From the NCBI GenBank assembly GCA_038239145.1, contig JBBSFB010000014.1, positions 15,843 to 79,842 of the forward strand: a stretch of 64,000 nucleotides of DNA. Direction: 5' to 3'. The position numbers and the translations under genes are program-made. The notes under the pieces are model-generated. The model was not told the DNA's origin. It saw nothing but the letters and a program-made list of their open reading frames with translations, and searched no databases. The DNA is from PALSA-610 sp038239145. Its GTDB lineage: Bacteria; Actinomycetota; Acidimicrobiia; IMCC26256; PALSA-610. Positions 57,450 to 64,000 of the stretch are shown piece by piece. Numbering within the stretch: the stretch's first letter is position 1; the number at the start of each line of letters is the position of its first letter.

Positions 57450-58571
57450 ATGAGCGGAACCGACGAGACGCCCCCGCCCCCGTTTCCCGCGGTCAGTTCC
57501 GGCCCGAACGTGGGGGACCCGAACCGCGTCGACCAGAGCCTGGCCGGCCCGGACCCGCAGCGGCCGACCGACGACAACATGCGACACGCCGAGCGCCTCG
57601 AAGAGGCGCTCTTCGAAGTGAAGCGTGTGATCGTCGGCCAGGACCGCATGGTCGAGAGAGCGATGATCTGCCTGCTCGCCCGCGGCCACTGCCTGATCGA
57701 AGGCGTTCCCGGCCTCGCGAAGACGTTGACGGTCTCGACGCTCGCCAACGTGGTCGGCGGCTCGTTCACCCGACTGCAGTTCACGCCCGACCTCGTCCCG
57801 GCCGACATCGTCGGCACGCGCGTGTGGCGACCGTCGCGCGAGGACTTCGACATCGAATGGGGCCCGATCTTCGCCAACCTGGTGCTCGCGGACGAGATCA
57901 ACCGCGCGCCGGCCAAGGTGCAGTCGGCGTTACTCGAGGTCATGGCCGAGCGTCACGTCTCCATCGCAGGTCAGACGCGGGCGACCCCGAACCCGTTCCT
58001 CGTGTTGGCGACACAGAACCCGATCGAATCAGAAGGCGTCTACGCGTTGCCGGAAGCACAACGCGACCGCTTCTTGATGCAGATCGTCGTCGGTCAACCC
58101 TCCTACGTGGAGGAGCTCGAGATCGCGCGCCGCATGGGCGTGCGCCCTCCGGAAGCCAAGCAGATGCTGTCGATCGAACAGCTCGTCGAACTGCAGCTCG
58201 CCGTCGACGAGATCTTCGTGCACCACGCGGTGCAAGACTACGCGGTCCGGCTCGTGATGGCGACGCGTGACCCGGTCGGGTGGCACGTTCCCGAGATCGC
58301 CGGTCATGTCGGTCTGGGTGCGAGCCCGCGCGCCACGCTCGGACTTCTCGCGGCCGGTCGCGCGCTCGCGCTCATGCGCGGCCGCCGGTTCCTCGTGCCC
58401 CAAGACGTCGCCGACGTGGCACCCGAGATCCTCCGCCACCGATTGATCCTGACGTACGACGCGCTCGCCGAGGGGGTCACGACGGACGACGTGATCGGAC
58501 GCGTGCTGGCGACGATGCCCGTTCCGCAGGTGACGCCGAGGCAGGAGAGCGGCCTGCAGGAAACCGCGTGA
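57450..58571 (+). CDS. MoxR-family AAA ATPase
   Basis: 373 residues. A Pro-rich N-terminus precedes the ATPase: Walker A LIEGVPGLAKTLTVSTLA (about 93), Walker B LVLADEINRAPAKVQSALLE and sensor 1 PFLVLATQNPIESEG. MoxR ATPases act with VWA-domain proteins to insert cofactors or assemble complexes. ATG 57450 has AGGAG 9 bases upstream. It is the first gene of a MoxR, DUF58, VWA operon. Confidence 0.92.
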   Translation: MSGTDETPPPPFPAVSSGPNVGDPNRVDQSLAGPDPQRPTDDNMRHAERLEEALFEVKRVIVGQDRMVERAMICLLARGHCLIEGVPGLAKTLTVSTLANVVGGSFTRLQFTPDLVPADIVGTRVWRPSREDFDIEWGPIFANLVLADEINRAPAKVQSALLEVMAERHVSIAGQTRATPNPFLVLATQNPIESEGVYALPEAQRDRFLMQIVVGQPSYVEELEIARRMGVRPPEAKQMLSIEQLVELQLAVDEIFVHHAVQDYAVRLVMATRDPVGWHVPEIAGHVGLGASPRATLGLLAAGRALALMRGRRFLVPQDVADVAPEILRHRLILTYDALAEGVTTDDVIGRVLATMPVPQVTPRQESGLQETA

Positions 58572-59551
58572 GCGGTTCCGGGCGACGGCCGGAGGGCATC
58601 GCACCGGTCGCCCGCAAAGCGGCCGAGTTGCGGAGACTCGAGCTGCTCGTGACCCACCGGCTCGACGGGTTGCTCCGGGGAGAGTTCCTCGGTCGCCGAG
58701 CCGGCCCGGGCTCGGAGGTCGCGGGAGCGCGCGCGTACGAAGCGGGCGACGACTCGCGCTGGATCGACTGGAACCTGACCGCGCGATCGATCGTCCCGCA
58801 GGTGCGCACGACGGAAGCCGACCGGGAGTTGCAGACGTGGACGATCGTCGACCGGTCCGCGAGCATGAACTTCGGGACGGGCGAGCGGGAGAAGTCGGAG
58901 GTCGCGTTCGCGGCCGCGGCCGCATTCGGGTTCCTGACCGCGCGGCACGGTAATCGCTTCGGCATCCTGGTCGCCGGTGCTGACGACGTGCTGCGATTCG
59001 GACCGACCTCGACCCGGCCCGAGCTCCTCGCGACGCTCTCGCGTCTCTACGACGTTCCTGGCCGGACCGAACGGGCCGAAGGTGATTCCGACCTCGCCGC
59101 GACCTTGGAGTCGCTCGAGCGGGCGCGACCCCGCCGGGGTCAGGTCATCGTGATCTCCGACTTCCTCGACCCGACCGACTGGCGGCCGGCTATCGCGCGC
59201 CTCGCGCAGACGCAACAGGTCCTGTGCGTCCAGGTCGTCGATGCGCGCGAGCTCGCGCTCCCGGCGGCGGGAATGCTGACGCTCGTCGATACCGAGACCG
59301 GTCGGAACCTGCACGTGCAGTCGAACTCGGCGTCTTTGCGGGAGCGATACGCAACTGCGGCCCGGGAACGCCACGCGTCGATCGGTGCCCGGATCCGCGA
59401 CGCCGGCGCCGAGCAGCTCGTGCTGTTCACCGACTCCGATTGGCTCATCGAGATCGTTCGTTTCGTCGCCGGCCGCCGAACGCTGCGCCGGCACACGTCG
59501 TTGTCGCAGCGCGCGCGGGTCGGTGCGACCCAGCTGAGGAGTGTTCCGTGA
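58568..59551 (+). CDS. DUF58 protein with von Willebrand A-like fold
   Basis: 327 residues. The DUF58 core AGARAYEAGDDSRWIDWNLT is followed by a MIDAS-like IVDRSASMNFGTGE (D-x-S-x-S). VIVISDFLDPTDWRPAI provides the second metal segment. No membrane helix is present. GTG 58568 overlaps the MoxR stop (GTGA). These proteins are obligate neighbours of MoxR ATPases. Confidence 0.9.
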   Translation: MSGSGRRPEGIAPVARKAAELRRLELLVTHRLDGLLRGEFLGRRAGPGSEVAGARAYEAGDDSRWIDWNLTARSIVPQVRTTEADRELQTWTIVDRSASMNFGTGEREKSEVAFAAAAAFGFLTARHGNRFGILVAGADDVLRFGPTSTRPELLATLSRLYDVPGRTERAEGDSDLAATLESLERARPRRGQVIVISDFLDPTDWRPAIARLAQTQQVLCVQVVDARELALPAAGMLTLVDTETGRNLHVQSNSASLRERYATAARERHASIGARIRDAGAEQLVLFTDSDWLIEIVRFVAGRRTLRRHTSLSQRARVGATQLRSVP

Positions 59552-60516
59552 GCTTCGAAGAACCATGGCGACTGCTGCTGCTCGTCGCGCCGCTGTTGCT
59601 GTTGCTCGGGTACGTGGTCGTGCAGAGGTCGCGGCGTAAGTACGCGCTGCGCTTTACGAGCGTCGATCTCCTGGCATCGGTCGCGCCGAAACGGCCGGGG
59701 TGGCAGCGTCACGTCTCCGCAGTGCTGATGCTCGCAGCCGTCGCCGCGCTCGCGCTCGGGTTCGCCCGGCCGACGGGAACCAAGAAGGTCGCCCGGCAGC
59801 GGGGGACCATCATGTTGGTGATCGACACCTCGGGCTCGATGGCGGCGACCGATGTCAGTCCGAGCCGGCTCGTCGCCGCGCAGACCGCGGCGCGCCAGTT
59901 CATCCAGGGCCTGCCGTCGGGTTTGAAGATCGGCTTGATGTCGTTCGACACGCAGGCTCGAGTGTTGGCCGCACCGACCTCGGATCACGCGCCCGTACTC
60001 GCCGCCGTCGATGCACTGACGGTCGGCGGTGGTACCGCGACCGGCGTCGCGATCAACAACGCCCTCAACACGATCGCGGGCCTGCCGGCGGGCTCTGACG
60101 GTCAGAAGGCTCCGGCCGCCATTGTGTTGATGAGCGACGGTGCTCCGACGATCGGCGACGGCATGCAGTCTCCGGAGGCGACCACCGAGCAGGCGACCGC
60201 CGCCGCGAAGACGGCCCGGGTCCCGATCGACACCATCGCCTTCGGTACCGCGTCGGGTTCGGTGACGATCCAGGGTGAGACGGTCCCGGTCCCGTCCGAC
60301 CCCGCGACGATGAAGGCGATCGCCGCAGGCAGCGGTGGGAAGTCGTTCACTGCGACGAGCGGCAAGGAACTGAAGTCGGTCTACAGTCAGATTCGCAAGG
60401 TGGTCGGCTTCGGCTCGGTGAAGACCGACCTCACCGAGTGGTTCACCGGTCTCGGTCTCCTGCTCGCCGTCCTGACCGCCGGTGCCGCGCTGTGGTGGAC
60501 GCAGCGGATCCCGTGA
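59548..60516 (+). CDS. Membrane VWA protein (BatA/YfbK-like)
   Basis: 322 residues. Hydrophobic segments flank the domain: LLLLVAPLLLLLGYVVV and VSAVLMLAAVAALALGFA before it, LGLLLAVLTAGAALWW after it. The VWA domain shows the MIDAS motif MLVIDTSGSMAATDVSPSR, the Thr in VGGGTATGVAINNA and AIVLMSDGAPTIGDG. It is the membrane-bound partner of the MoxR/DUF58 pair. GTG 59548 overlaps the DUF58 stop. Confidence 0.9.
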   Translation: MSFEEPWRLLLLVAPLLLLLGYVVVQRSRRKYALRFTSVDLLASVAPKRPGWQRHVSAVLMLAAVAALALGFARPTGTKKVARQRGTIMLVIDTSGSMAATDVSPSRLVAAQTAARQFIQGLPSGLKIGLMSFDTQARVLAAPTSDHAPVLAAVDALTVGGGTATGVAINNALNTIAGLPAGSDGQKAPAAIVLMSDGAPTIGDGMQSPEATTEQATAAAKTARVPIDTIAFGTASGSVTIQGETVPVPSDPATMKAIAAGSGGKSFTATSGKELKSVYSQIRKVVGFGSVKTDLTEWFTGLGLLLAVLTAGAALWWTQRIP

Positions 60517-60848
60517 GCACGCCGTCGGGTCCCCACGAGGCGTTCACACTCGCATTCGTCGGCTACACCACGCCCGAGCTCGCCGACCGGGCGGGCGAGT
60601 ACGAAGACGCGGTCCTGCCCCTCGTCGCGGAGCACGGAGGGCACCTCGTGTACCGGGGCCGGCGCGCCGCGGGCCAGGACACGGCGATGCCGTTCGAGCT
60701 GCACCTGTTGTGGTTCCCCAACCACAGCGCCTTGCAGGAGTACATCGATGATCCCCGCCGCGCCGAGCTCCTGACCGCGTTCGGCGAGGTGTTCACGTCG
60801 AAGCACGTAGTCGAGCTGGAGACGATCTCGGGACTCATGCGCGCGTGA
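60513..60848 (+). CDS. DUF1330-like small protein
   Basis: 111 residues with the ferredoxin-like fold pattern of DUF1330: GEYEDAVLPLVAEHGGHLVY, LHLLWFPNHSALQEYIDD and a C-terminal TSKHVVELETIS. It probably binds or acts on a small metabolite. GTG 60513 overlaps the VWA stop by 4 bases, so it is translated with the MoxR operon; its 3' end overlaps the convergent monooxygenase gene by 14 bases. Confidence 0.75.
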   Translation: MSTPSGPHEAFTLAFVGYTTPELADRAGEYEDAVLPLVAEHGGHLVYRGRRAAGQDTAMPFELHLLWFPNHSALQEYIDDPRRAELLTAFGEVFTSKHVVELETISGLMRA

Positions 60849-62787
60849 CGAAGTCGTCCAGGTCCGGCTCGCGGGTCCAGGTCCAGTAGTCGACGAGCCG
60901 CCACGGGCTCAACACGTGGATGCGGCCCCGCCCATTCTTGAACCACGAGTGCTCGATCGACGGGTGCGACCACACGAGACCGTCGAGCTCGCGCTGTGTG
61001 CGCTCGTAGTACGCGTCGTGGACGTCGAGTCTCGGTTCCATCGACGTCGCGCGGTTCTCGACGAGTGCTTTGATGCAGCCGGTGATGTAGCGGATCTGGC
61101 ACTCCGAATGGAAGATCAGGCTGCCGCCGTGCGCGAGGTTCGTCCCGGGTCCGTACATGCAGAACAAGTTCGGGAAGTTGGGCACGGTGATGCCGAGGTA
61201 CGCCGACGGTTCGTCGCCCCATTGCTCGGCGAGCGTCACTCCGTTGCGCCCGATGATATCCATCGGCCACAGGAATCGGTTCGCCTGGAAGCCGGTGGCG
61301 TACACGATGATGTCGACGTCGTAGCGCGTACCCGACTTGGTGACGATGCCGTCGGCGTCGATGTGATCGATGCCGTCGCGTACGAGCTCGACGTTCGGGC
61401 GCTTCAGCGCGCCGAGCCAGCTCCCGTTGTCCTGGAGCGTGCGCTTCCCGGTCGCGGGGTAGTCGGGGATCACCTTGGCGAGCAGCTCGGGATCGTCGCC
61501 GACCTGTTCGCTGATCCAGGCGGTGAAGAGCTCGCGGGTGATGTCGTTGGTGGCGCTGACCGCGCGCTCCTGGTGCGGCCATTCGGGGTCGATGCGCGCG
61601 GCCGCGAGGCCACCGTCGCAGCCGGGCCAGAACAACAAGAAGCGGTACCAACGGCCGTAGAACGGCAGATGGCGAAGCGCCCATTGCACTCCCGGACCAA
61701 CGGGCTCGTGGTAGTTCGGGTTGGGAAACATCCATTGCGCCGTGCGCTGGAACACCGTGAGCGACGCGGCGTCGGGAGCAATGGTCGGCACGATCTGGAA
61801 ACCGCTCGCACCCGCACCGACGACTGCGACCCGCTTACCTCGATAGTCGACTGAGTGGTCCCAGCGCGCGGAGTGGAACGATGCGCCCGTGAACTCGTCG
61901 CGGCCGGGGATGTCCGGCAGGTTGGGGCGATTGAGCTGACCGACCGCGGAGATGACGGCGCGGGCGACGAGCGTCTCGGGCGGATCGTCGCCGGACTGCA
62001 CCACGACTTCCCAGACGCCGTCGTCGTCGTTCCAACGCGCGGCGTCGACCTCCGTGTTCCAGCGGATGTCGCGCTCGATGCCGTGCCGGGCCATGACCGC
62101 GGCGAAATACGACTGGATCTCGGGCTGTTTGGCGAAGTACTCGGTCCAGTGGTCGCTTGGCTCGAACGAGTAGCAGTAGAAGTGGTTTCCCACGTCGACG
62201 CGACAGCCCGGGTACGAGTTCTCGAACCATGTGCCGCCGACGTCGGCGTTCTTCTCGATGATCGTGAACGGGATCCCGGCTTCACGGAGGCGGATGCCGG
62301 CGAGCAGGCCCGACTGGCCGCATCCGATCACCACCACCGGGAACTGCGACCGGGTCGCGGCATCGGCGGCGATGTCGACCCGGCGGGGGTCCGAACCGTC
62401 GAGCTCCATCTCCTCGAGCATCATCGGGACGTACTCGTCGGAAACGTCTTCGCAGACGAGCCAGGTCATCATCTCCTTGACGAGCTCCGGCGCAGGCGGA
62501 GGCGGGAGCCGGCACCCGCCGTCGCGGTACTCGCGGATGATGTCGAACGCGAGCCGGCGGACCTCGGCCCGGTCCGGCTCCGACATGTAGCCCTGGACCT
62601 CGTTCAGGAACAGGCCCTGCGGCTTCAGCGGGCCCCGGATCAGGGCGGGATCGCCGGTGATGTGCACCAGGGACAGCATCAGGGTCGGGATGCTCAGGTC
62701 GGCGAGGGCGGCGAAGATCGCGGCGTCGTCGTCGGTGATCTGAACGCCTGCGTGGGGATTGCCCACCGGAGGAGTGTCGGGGCCCAT
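60835..62787 (-). CDS. Baeyer-Villiger-type flavin monooxygenase with N-terminal extension
   Basis: 650 residues. Two dinucleotide-binding folds: VVVIGCGQSGLLAGIRLREA (about 150) and VAVVGAGASGFQIVP (about 320). The Baeyer-Villiger fingerprint lies between them: FTGASFHSARW (F-x-G-x3-H-x3-W). Such enzymes turn ketones into esters with NADPH and oxygen. About 145 residues precede the FAD fold (ALADLSIPTLMLSLVHITGD, then DRAEVRRLAFDIIREYRDGG); I recall a similar helical N-domain in some actinobacterial steroid or terpene monooxygenases. Starts at ATG 62787. Confidence 0.88.
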   Translation of the reverse strand: MGPDTPPVGNPHAGVQITDDDAAIFAALADLSIPTLMLSLVHITGDPALIRGPLKPQGLFLNEVQGYMSEPDRAEVRRLAFDIIREYRDGGCRLPPPPAPELVKEMMTWLVCEDVSDEYVPMMLEEMELDGSDPRRVDIAADAATRSQFPVVVIGCGQSGLLAGIRLREAGIPFTIIEKNADVGGTWFENSYPGCRVDVGNHFYCYSFEPSDHWTEYFAKQPEIQSYFAAVMARHGIERDIRWNTEVDAARWNDDDGVWEVVVQSGDDPPETLVARAVISAVGQLNRPNLPDIPGRDEFTGASFHSARWDHSVDYRGKRVAVVGAGASGFQIVPTIAPDAASLTVFQRTAQWMFPNPNYHEPVGPGVQWALRHLPFYGRWYRFLLFWPGCDGGLAAARIDPEWPHQERAVSATNDITRELFTAWISEQVGDDPELLAKVIPDYPATGKRTLQDNGSWLGALKRPNVELVRDGIDHIDADGIVTKSGTRYDVDIIVYATGFQANRFLWPMDIIGRNGVTLAEQWGDEPSAYLGITVPNFPNLFCMYGPGTNLAHGGSLIFHSECQIRYITGCIKALVENRATSMEPRLDVHDAYYERTQRELDGLVWSHPSIEHSWFKNGRGRIHVLSPWRLVDYWTWTREPDLDDFVTRA

Positions 62788-63005
62788 CGCCGGTTCTTAG
62801 CAGAGGGCGGGGGCGGGTGCGCCGTCGGTAGTTCGCCCCGCGTCGCGTCCGGCTCCCGGTAGTCGTTACCACCATCTGTCGGTGGTTATCACGGAGGGCG
62901 ACCAGACTTTTGTGGCTGATGTGGCAAGAATCGTGTCCTGGGGTAGGTGTGAATGATTACTCTCCCCATCGGGTGGAGCCCCAACGGCGAACATCGAGGT
63001 ATGCC

Positions 63006-63848
63006 GTGCGTCGTCCCCACTTCACCCGAGTCGCAGCCCTGGTTGCTGCAGCCGTGGTCGTCAGCACCGCGGCCTTCGGCGCGGCGCCCGCCGCGGCCGG
63101 CGAAGTGCGGGTGGCCCGGGATCTCAGTTTCCCGCAGTGCATAGGTACCCTGCCCCGATCGACCAGTGGTTCTGTGGGCGTGCTCGGAACCAACAACGGG
63201 ATTGCGTACTCCACGAATCCGTGCCTGAGTCGAGAGCTCGAATGGGCCAAGCGGCTGTCGTCGGCGCCGGCCTTCTACGCCAATACCGGGAACCCGGGCC
63301 CCGCGATCGCCAAGCACTGGCCCATCGGTCAGGCGGGACCGAGGGTATGTTCGGCCGCCTCCCCCAACTCGATCGGCTGCTCCTACGACTACGGCTGGAA
63401 TGCGGCCCGGCAGTCGTTCTCGAGTGCGACGGACGCGGCCCAACGATTGCACCACATCGACCGCAGCGACGCGCGCCGCCGCGTCGCCAATGTCGACTGG
63501 TGGCTCGATGTCGAGACGATGAACACGTGGCTCGCGGTCGACGGCGCTCCGAGCCGCACCGCGCAGGTGCGCGACACGGCCGCGATCGTGGGCGAGATGG
63601 AATCGCTGCGCTACCTCGGCGTCTCCCAGGTCGGGATCTATTCCACGAGCTACCAGTGGAACGTGATCACGGGCGGGGCGCAGGTGACCGCCGGCCAGTT
63701 CGGCGCGACGCCGCAGTGGCTGGCCGGATACGAGTCGAAAGCGGCCGCCATCACGGGCTGTGACGGTGCCGCGTTCATGGTCGGCCGCGTCCACATGACG
63801 CAGTACCTCGCGTCAGACGGCTTCGACGCTGACATCATCTGCCGGTGA
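63006..63848 (+). CDS. Secreted GH25-like (DUF1906-type) protein
   Basis: 280 residues. The signal peptide VAALVAAAVVVSTAAFGAAP ends in AAAG. The mature part has LSFPQCIGTLPRSTSGSVGV, AWAKRL-type helices (ELEWAKRLSSAPAFYAN), VDWWLDVETMNTWLA and GVSQVGIYSTSYQWNVITG, consistent with a lysozyme-like TIM barrel (GH25/DUF1906). The acidic Asp-Val-Glu is at the usual catalytic strand. Several Cys may pair outside the cell. Start GTG 63006 with GAGGT 5 bases upstream; other in-frame starts upstream lack one. Confidence 0.7.
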   Translation: MRRPHFTRVAALVAAAVVVSTAAFGAAPAAAGEVRVARDLSFPQCIGTLPRSTSGSVGVLGTNNGIAYSTNPCLSRELEWAKRLSSAPAFYANTGNPGPAIAKHWPIGQAGPRVCSAASPNSIGCSYDYGWNAARQSFSSATDAAQRLHHIDRSDARRRVANVDWWLDVETMNTWLAVDGAPSRTAQVRDTAAIVGEMESLRYLGVSQVGIYSTSYQWNVITGGAQVTAGQFGATPQWLAGYESKAAAITGCDGAAFMVGRVHMTQYLASDGFDADIICR

Positions 63849-64000
63849 GGTTCGGTGCGATGACGAGGAAGTCGTGCGTCGTTGCTCCGTACAGAATCCA
63901 CAACGTCGCCGAGAGCGCGAGCAACCAGTACGTCGTGGGTGACACACCGGCTACGTCGAGGGTGCGCCAGGCGACGACGGCCTGCGGGAGGTAGCCGGTC
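63835..64000 (-). CDS. PQ-loop (SemiSWEET-like) transporter, C-terminal part
   Basis: The minus strand from the window edge encodes TGYLPQAVVAWRTLDVAGVS, TYWLLALSATLWILYGATTH and DFLVIAPNLTGR, then a stop at 63835-63837. This is the PQ-loop repeat: a Tyr-Leu-Pro-Gln motif, a Val-Ser turn, and a final helix with a Trp/Tyr-Gly and an Asn. Such proteins move sugars or amino acids. The N-terminal part lies outside. It overlaps the convergent GH25-like gene by 14 bases. Confidence 0.75.
   Translation of the reverse strand, partial: TGYLPQAVVAWRTLDVAGVSPTTYWLLALSATLWILYGATTHDFLVIAPNLTGR

Noticed and set aside
1..64000. tRNA, rRNA, CRISPR or insertion sequence
   Set aside because: I looked for T-loop-like text, repeat-spacer arrays, terminal inverted repeats with transposase frames and found none. 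A dedicated search (tRNAscan, Infernal) would be decisive.

Overview
The window is GC-rich throughout and densely coded on both strands. Many neighbouring genes overlap by 1-4 bases (ATGA, GTGA or TGATG junctions) and GTG starts are common. Together with an RsbU/STAS/RsbW partner-switch set, an ANTAR relic, a CbrTUV-like ECF transporter behind a cobalamin riboswitch and twin-arginine secreted proteins, this points to a high-GC Actinomycetota. An uncultured member of the Acidimicrobiia is my best guess, but that is inference. I saw no rRNA, tRNA, CRISPR array, insertion sequence or phage gene.

Layout. 0-12 kb: a cut-off beta-lactamase-like hydrolase, an orphan NuoF-like flavoprotein, an aldo/keto reductase, two divergent flavin oxidoreductases, a wrecked MFS/cyclic-nucleotide-binding gene, then secreted hydrolases (a Tat phosphoesterase, a SurE-like lipoprotein, a pectinacetylesterase-like lipoprotein) and a LigB-type dioxygenase. 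12-17.8 kb: a metal-homeostasis region on the minus strand, made of a CbiMN-CbiQ-CbiO nickel/cobalt ECF transporter with a Fur-family regulator, and upstream of it an operon of a small Tat protein, a DUF4331 protein and a His-rich protein. Each of the two promoter regions carries a similar TGC-N9-GCA palindrome that fits a Nur-type operator. 17.8-20.5 kb: a MacB-like ABC exporter with an SGNH lipoprotein. 20.6-28.5 kb: two divergent operons holding a cytochrome b/sulfite-oxidase-like enzyme, DUF2064 and GT2 sugar-transfer enzymes, a polytopic membrane protein, a two-component system, a zinc-ribbon sugar epimerase and a methyltransferase.

28.6-38 kb: a MOSC protein, an ECF sigma factor fused to a membrane helix and a Kelch-like propeller whose 3' end is decaying, small Cys-rich proteins, an EAL phosphodiesterase that has lost its front, a Calx-beta remnant, CsbD, an ANTAR remnant and PRC-barrel proteins. 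38.2-42 kb: a cobalamin riboswitch followed by EcfT, a fused EcfA-EcfA' and an S component. 42-48 kb: a P450 with an unusual I helix, an NAD(P)-binding protein, a CPBP protease, and a divergent pair in which an RpiR-type regulator faces a membrane-protein/UppP operon across two identical-format palindromes 31 bp apart. 48.4-57.2 kb: signalling. There is an intact PP2C-STAS-RsbW-RsbW cassette and an intact PAS-GGDEF-EAL protein, and between them a large HAMP/GAF histidine kinase and a diguanylate cyclase that are both pseudogenes. 57.4-60.8 kb: a MoxR-DUF58-VWA operon. 60.8-64 kb: a Baeyer-Villiger-type monooxygenase, a secreted GH25-like protein and the end of a PQ-loop transporter.

A recurring theme is recent loss of signalling and regulatory genes through small indels, while metabolic and transport operons stay intact. 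The most interesting unexplained unit is the Tat/DUF4331/His-rich operon that appears to share a metal-responsive regulator with the nickel/cobalt transporter.
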